Shown: positions 6,517 to 9,393 of the stretch, piece by piece
Layout of the letters: each line of letters starts with the position of its first letter
Numbering within the stretch: the stretch's first letter is position 1
NCBI GenBank assembly: GCA_946415695.1
Contig: CAMKTM010000088.1
Location: forward strand, 1 to 9,393
Source of the DNA: an uncultured Prevotellaceae bacterium
GTDB lineage: Bacteria > Bacteroidota > Bacteroidia > Bacteroidales > Bacteroidaceae
Length of the DNA stretch: 9,393 bases
Direction: 5' to 3'
Position numbers and translations under genes: made by a program
Notes under the pieces: generated by a model
What the model was told of the DNA's origin: nothing
Databases searched by the model: none
Seen by the model: only the letters and a program-made list of their open reading frames with translations

Positions 6517-6855
6517 ATGGTGAAAACGGTGCATCTCATCAAGCGGCACCCGATGGGAAGGGACTTCCTGGCCATCTGCCTGTTTGGCTTCATCTTTTCC
6601 GTGAGGCCGCTCAACAAAACGGAAATCAACCACGAACGCATCCATGCGGTACAGCAGCGCGAACTGCTCTACCTGCCCTTCTTCCTCTGGTACTTCCTGG
6701 AGTGGCTCGTCCTGCTGCTCAAGTACCGCGACCGCATGGAGGCCTACCGCCACATCCGCTTCGAAGAGGAAGCCTACCGCCACCAGGCCGACCTCGACTA
6801 CCTCAAGCGCCGGAAGCTTTTTCAGTATCTAAGAGACAGCAATATATTAAAATAA
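6517..6855 (+). CDS. Small membrane protein with HExxH motif, putative minimal zinc peptidase
   Basis: 112 residues. A hydrophobic segment at about 17-28 (FLAICLFGFIFS) is followed by INHERIHAVQQREL, in which H39-E40-R41-I42-H43 is an HExxH zinc-binding motif. A second hydrophobic segment, about 52-68, is LYLPFFLWYFLEWLVLL. The C-terminal part contains RFEEEAYRHQADLDYL, where one of E83-E85 sits where gluzincin peptidases such as M48 place their third zinc ligand (ExxA/D). From memory, small Bacteroidota hypothetical proteins share this HE(R/A)IH...EAY pattern. It is far shorter than any classical membrane peptidase, so catalysis is unproven. It starts 25 bp after the MBL gene and is probably the last gene of the transporter-MBL operon. 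The stop codon TAA (6853-6855) falls within the first 22-bp repeat of cluster 3. Confidence 0.75.
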   Translation: MVKTVHLIKRHPMGRDFLAICLFGFIFSVRPLNKTEINHERIHAVQQRELLYLPFFLWYFLEWLVLLLKYRDRMEAYRHIRFEEEAYRHQADLDYLKRRKLFQYLRDSNILK

Positions 6856-6978
6856 AGCCACGCTCTTATTGACTTCCGCGCATAAAAAGCGCGCCTTGGC
6901 GCTAGAGCGCCGAGAACGAGGCACGCTCTTATTGACAACAAGGCACGCTCTTATTGACAACGAGGCACGCTCTTATAA
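6850..6978 (-). repeat. 22-bp repeats, inverse orientation, with hairpin insert (cluster 3)
   Basis: Four minus-oriented units lie at 6850-6871, 6913-6934, 6935-6956 and 6957-6978, sharing the core GGCACGCTCTTAT (the first has GCCACG). Units 2-4 are perfectly phased at 22 bp. Between units 1 and 2 lies the two-hairpin insert (6877-6893 and 6898-6911), the mirror image of that at 292-326. A fifth unit in plus orientation follows at 6979-7000. The cluster lies between the convergent genes ending at 6855 and 7163. Confidence 0.88.
6857..6934 (-). repeat. Right arm of the 78-bp long-range inverted repeat
   Basis: Its reverse complement aligns to 269-346 at about 90% identity by eye: repeat unit, hairpin GGCGCT/AGCGCC (6898-6911), hairpin CGCGC/GCGCG (6877-6893), then a second repeat unit. 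The two arms are about 6.5 kb apart and face each other around all the complete plus-strand genes. Confidence 0.85.
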
Positions 6979-6996
6979 GAATAAAGGCGTGCCTCG
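6961..6996. terminator. GC-rich hairpin between convergent genes, possible bidirectional terminator
   Basis: CGAGGCACGC (6961-6970) pairs perfectly with GCGTGCCTCG (6987-6996), a 10-bp stem around 16 bases that contain the perfect palindrome TCTTATAAGA (6971-6980). It is formed where the last minus-oriented repeat meets a plus-oriented one. The location between convergent genes fits a two-way transcription terminator. There is only TTTG after the stem on the plus strand rather than a U-run, so intrinsic termination would be weak. Confidence 0.5.
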
Positions 6997-7028
6997 TTTG
7001 GAAGTTATTAACGCGAACAAATATGTTG

Positions 7029-7134
7029 TACACCAAGTGGTAAACATTAACATTAATTAACCAACTTGTTGAACATGAGCACACAAAGCGATGCCTATTG
7101 ATGTACACCAAGTGGTGTTACACCGAGTGGTGTA
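7029..7134. repeat. Three copies of a palindromic TACACCRAGTGGT motif
   Basis: Copies lie at 7029-7042 (TACACCAAGTGGTA), 7104-7118 (TACACCAAGTGGTGT) and 7119-7134 (TACACCGAGTGGTGTA). The motif is a near-perfect dyad, ACACC(A)..(T)GGTGT. Copies 2 and 3 start 15 bp apart, and copy 1 is 75 bp (5 x 15) from copy 2. Between them is AT-rich sequence with AACATT direct repeats (7043-7060) and no coding sequence. This could be an operator array, the remains of a longer tandem array, or 3'-end structure for the minus-strand gene. No regulator is known from the window. Confidence 0.7.
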
Positions 7135-7162
7135 TATCTCATGGTCAGTCGCTTCCTGAAGG

Positions 7163-9393
7163 CTAAGGCTCCGTCGAAATCCAGTCGAAGTCGGCATAGC
7201 CGCCGGTGTGCTTGGTGGCGTGGCAGAAGATGCCGAAGCGGGAGCCGACGAAGACAGAGAGGTTGAACGACTGCTGTGTATCGCCGCCGAAGGGTTCCCA
7301 CGTCGTGCCGTCGAGGGAGTACTGGAAGCGGGCCTTGTTCTCGCCATGGCGAATGGCGGCTCGGAGATAAACATATCGAGACCCCCCATCCCCCTTTAGG
7401 GGGAGTTCTTGCCGCGAAAGTCTCCCCCTAAAGGGGGTTGGGGGGTCCGAAGCTTTACGGACCTCATCCTGACACCAAACAAGTTGATAGGCAGACCCAC
7501 CCCTGCCCTCTCTTAAAGGGAGGGAGTCTTTATTCTCCCCCTTTAAGGGGGAGTTAGAGGGGGTCCGCTCCACGCAAATCATGGCATACGGGTCCTGGAA
7601 GATGCAGATGCCGGCGCGGTCGCCTTCCTTGAGATGACTGACGTCGAGGCGAATGGTGGCTGTAGAAGCTCGGTCGGGGTCGGCAAAGATGCGCTGGGTG
7701 AGCATGCCTTGTGCCTGATGAAGGTCCTCTGCGATGCCTGTCGTCTTGAGCCGCAGCCAGCCGGGACGCTCCGTGAGGCTCCAGGCTCCTTCGGCGGGAT
7801 AGTGGTTCCACTGCCACTGCATGCCCAAGGTCTGCTGGCTGAAGTCGTCAGAGCCATTGAGACATTTACCATTTATCCATTTGCCATTTGACAGCTTTGC
7901 CGGACAAGGTATGCAATCCTGGAAGGAGGCGTAGGGTCTCGCCCCTTGCTCCTTGCCCCTTGCTCCCACTATCGGCCAGCCTTTCTCCCAACGGACAGGC
8001 AGCAGGTTGGGGAAGCGACCCAGGGCGCCGAGGTCTTCCTGCATCACGGTCCACCACTGGCCGGAGGTGTCCTCCACGAGTGCGCCCTGATGGATGGTAT
8101 TGGGCTTGCGGTCGTACCACTTCTCCACGAGCACCCGTTCCTCGTAAGGGCCGAAGATGTGCTTCGAACGGAAGACGGTCTGTCCGCTCGGCCAGCCGCC
8201 GTAGGTGGCGTAGATGTAATAGTACTTGCCTATCTTATAGAGGTGGCAGCCTTCGAGGCCCGAACCTTCGCGCTCCACGACCTCCTGCTCGCGGATGAAG
8301 TTGAAGTCCTCGTCGAGCTCGCACATCACGAGGTGGTTGATGCCGCAGACGATATAGACGCGGTTGCCGTCGAAGAGGAGGCCCGGGTCGTAGTAGTTGC
8401 GCGAGAGGCGACGCACCGTCCACTCCGCCTCGGGGTCGGTGGCCGTGAGGAGCCAAGCCCGGTGGTCGTTACCGTTGACGAGGAGGTAGAACTTGCCGTC
8501 GTGGTGCTTGATGGACGATGCCCACATGCCCCTGGCGTAGGCGTTCTTGCCGTTGCGGAGATTGTATGCGTCGTCGTCGAGCAACATCTTCAGCGGCTGG
8601 GCACAGTATTCCCAATGGACGAGGTCCGGGGACTTGAGGATGGTGGCTCCCGGGAAGTGGTACATCGTGGTGCTGACCATGTAATACGTGTTGCCAACGC
8701 GTATCACGTCGGGGTCGGGGAAGTCAGCCCTCACAATCGGATTCGTGAACGTTTCACCTTTAACCTTTTCACCTTTTAACCCTTTAACCTTTTCACCTTT
8801 CCACGTTTCGTACCATTGCCAGCAAGCTCCGGAGCAGGCTTCGGGGTTGCCGTCGAAGGCAGGAACGGGATGCAGAGGGTCTTGCACCATCTTGTCGAGG
8901 TCGAGGTAGTCGTGGGGGTGGGTCAGCGTCATAGAGACGTTGCCGAAGTGGTCGAGCATCGCCTTGAAGCACACGCCCCACTTCGAGGTGCTGGCCGTCG
9001 CCCACGTGCCGAGGTTCTTATAGACGGGCTGCCCCCACTCGTTGTTGTGGGCAAACTCCAAAGGCTCGCGAAGCGGACTCCAATCGACTTCGGAGACGAA
9101 GATGGGATTGGTCTCCACGACAGGCACCTGCTTCTGGAACTGGGCGATGAACTCCCGCTTGCTCTTCTCGATGTCGGCATCGCGGTCCACCTTGCCGTCG
9201 TCGCAGCCGTACCAACCGGAATAGACATGGACGGCATAGCCGATGTTGTCGCCCTCGATGGGATAAGTCTTGTAACCAACATAATTCGACTGGAAGCCCG
9301 TGCCCGGCACCCAGATGATGCCCTTGAAGCCGTTGGCTCGAATCAAGTCAACGATGGGCTGGAAGTAATCGTGCAGCGCCTTTTGGTCGTCCT
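7163..9393 (-). CDS. GH5-GH43 bifunctional glycoside hydrolase, 5' end beyond window
   Basis: The frame is open to the window edge, giving 742 visible residues. The TTG at 9344-9346 is internal and is not the start. Visible residues 1-197 are the C-terminal part of a GH5-like (clan A) domain: IIWVPGTGFQS, NIGYAVHVYSGW (H55, Y57), probable nucleophile E101 in FVSEVDW, and ACWQWYETW. Its acid/base NE(P) motif would lie outside the window. Residues about 214-475 are a five-bladed GH43 domain with all three catalytic carboxylates: D226 (DFPDPDVIRV), D335 (NYYDPGLLF) and E380 (GLEGCHLY). Residues about 514-742 are the GH43 C-terminal beta-sandwich (GH43_C2 type). The pair suggests a debranching xylosidase or arabinofuranosidase fused to an endo-acting hemicellulase or cellulase. 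Repeat-derived peptides interrupt it at about 198-213, 476-486, 501-514, 610-633 and 649-671. Stop TAG at 7163-7165. Confidence 0.85.
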   Translation of the reverse strand, partial: DDQKALHDYFQPIVDLIRANGFKGIIWVPGTGFQSNYVGYKTYPIEGDNIGYAVHVYSGWYGCDDGKVDRDADIEKSKREFIAQFQKQVPVVETNPIFVSEVDWSPLREPLEFAHNNEWGQPVYKNLGTWATASTSKWGVCFKAMLDHFGNVSMTLTHPHDYLDLDKMVQDPLHPVPAFDGNPEACSGACWQWYETWKGEKVKGLKGEKVKGETFTNPIVRADFPDPDVIRVGNTYYMVSTTMYHFPGATILKSPDLVHWEYCAQPLKMLLDDDAYNLRNGKNAYARGMWASSIKHHDGKFYLLVNGNDHRAWLLTATDPEAEWTVRRLSRNYYDPGLLFDGNRVYIVCGINHLVMCELDEDFNFIREQEVVEREGSGLEGCHLYKIGKYYYIYATYGGWPSGQTVFRSKHIFGPYEERVLVEKWYDRKPNTIHQGALVEDTSGQWWTVMQEDLGALGRFPNLLPVRWEKGWPIVGARGKEQGARPYASFQDCIPCPAKLSNGKWINGKCLNGSDDFSQQTLGMQWQWNHYPAEGAWSLTERPGWLRLKTTGIAEDLHQAQGMLTQRIFADPDRASTATIRLDVSHLKEGDRAGICIFQDPYAMICVERTPSNSPLKGENKDSLPLREGRGGSAYQLVWCQDEVRKASDPPTPFRGRLSRQELPLKGDGGSRYVYLRAAIRHGENKARFQYSLDGTTWEPFGGDTQQSFNLSVFVGSRFGIFCHATKHTGGYADFDWISTEP
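7380..7447. repeat. Palindromic element A inserted in frame in the GH43 gene
   Basis: Arms 7380-7405 and 7422-7447 are 26 bp each and complementary except for one position, around a 16-base loop. Each arm itself contains CCCCCTTTAGGGGG or its complement. On the minus strand it is read as residues about 649-671 (PPTPFRGR...ELPLKGDGG), unlike the surrounding beta-sandwich sequence. The element keeps the frame open. Confidence 0.85.
7494..7565. repeat. Palindromic element B inserted in frame in the GH43 gene
   Basis: Arms 7494-7526 and 7535-7565 form an imperfect inverted repeat related to element A (ends GACCC/GGGTC, inner CTTTAAGGGG and CTTAAAGGGA). It encodes residues about 610-633 (SNSPLKGENK...LREGRGG), 24 codons with no stop. 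Its ends GACCC(C) match those of element A, so both belong to one family. Confidence 0.8.
7850..7891. repeat. CCATTT-type simple repeat in a GH43 interdomain linker
   Basis: CCATTT occurs at 7869, 7877 and 7884, with ATTTA and CCATTG variants alongside. On the minus strand this is read as SNGKWINGKCLNGS between the GH43 blades and the C-terminal sandwich. It looks like an AAATGG-type low-complexity insertion rather than conserved protein. Confidence 0.6.
7934..7967. repeat. GCCCCTTGCTCC direct repeat in the GH43 gene
   Basis: GCCCCTTGCTCC occurs at 7941-7952 and 7955-7966 (14-bp period). It is translated on the minus strand as GARGKEQGARP, immediately after the GH43 blade domain ends (WEKGWPIV). 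Confidence 0.65.
8750..8803. repeat. ACCTTTT-rich low-complexity insertion at the GH5/GH43 junction
   Basis: The stretch is built from CACCTTT, TAACCTTTTCACC and TTTAACC units. On the minus strand it is read as KGEKVKGLKGEKVKGE, exactly between the GH5-like domain (ending YETW) and the GH43 domain (starting TFTNPI). The internal peptide repeat KGEKVKG occurs twice. Confidence 0.75.

Noticed and set aside
269..6934. Composite transposon bounded by insertion sequences
   Set aside because: The inverted arms are only 78 bp, contain no transposase, and no target-site duplication was apparent; the enclosed genes include no mobility function.
7946..8779. Plus-strand open frame (277 codons) opposite the GH43 domain
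   Set aside because: The minus strand encodes a clear GH43 with catalytic residues; the plus-strand reading is a shadow.

Overview
The window looks like chromosomal DNA of a Bacteroidota member, most likely a fairly GC-rich Prevotellaceae or other Bacteroidales. The evidence is a textbook Bacteroidetes promoter (TTTG, 20-bp spacer, TAnnTTTG) at 439-470, secreted proteins starting MKK or MN with ALA|Q cleavage sites, a BACON-type domain, a T9SS-like C-terminal module, and a GH5-GH43 polysaccharide-degrading fusion. No rRNA, tRNA, CRISPR array, transposase or integrase was found.

Layout, left to right. Positions 1-157 (minus strand) hold the visible part of a small two-helix membrane protein with no ATG start. 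It abuts an array of six perfectly phased 22-bp tandem repeats (159-290), which leads into two small GC hairpins and a seventh unit. A promoter at 439-470 then drives a secreted beta-trefoil-like/CTD-like protein (505-1263). Next is a 1001-residue secreted metallophosphoesterase with BACON, Fn3 and two LamG-like domains (1329-4334). A second cluster of the 22-bp repeats, in opposite orientation, fills 4371-4436. It is followed by an OFA-type MFS transporter interrupted by an in-frame TGA exactly between its two six-helix halves (4491-5735). Nine bases later comes a secreted UlaG-like metallo-beta-lactamase-fold protein (5745-6491), then a 112-residue membrane protein with an HExxH motif (6517-6855). 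A third repeat cluster (6850-7000) ends this plus-strand block. The facing minus-strand gene (7163 to beyond 9393) encodes a GH5-GH43 fusion that is cut by the window end.

The plus-strand genes read as two short operons: 505-4334 (secreted pair) and 4491-6855 (transporter, hydrolase, membrane protein). The transporter and MBL protein are probably co-transcribed. The GH5-GH43 enzyme is convergent and probably belongs to a polysaccharide utilisation locus to the right.

The most unusual content is non-coding. One 22-bp repeat family occurs in three intergenic regions as 15 units. Its orientation correlates with a sequence subtype, and a 78-bp compound segment (unit, two hairpins, unit) occurs as an inverted pair at 269-346 and 6857-6934, bracketing the whole plus-strand gene block. 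Separately, the GH43 gene carries at least five in-frame insertions of repeat-like DNA, two of them long palindromes, at domain linkers and in a surface region. This resembles the palindromic elements known to invade Rickettsia genes.
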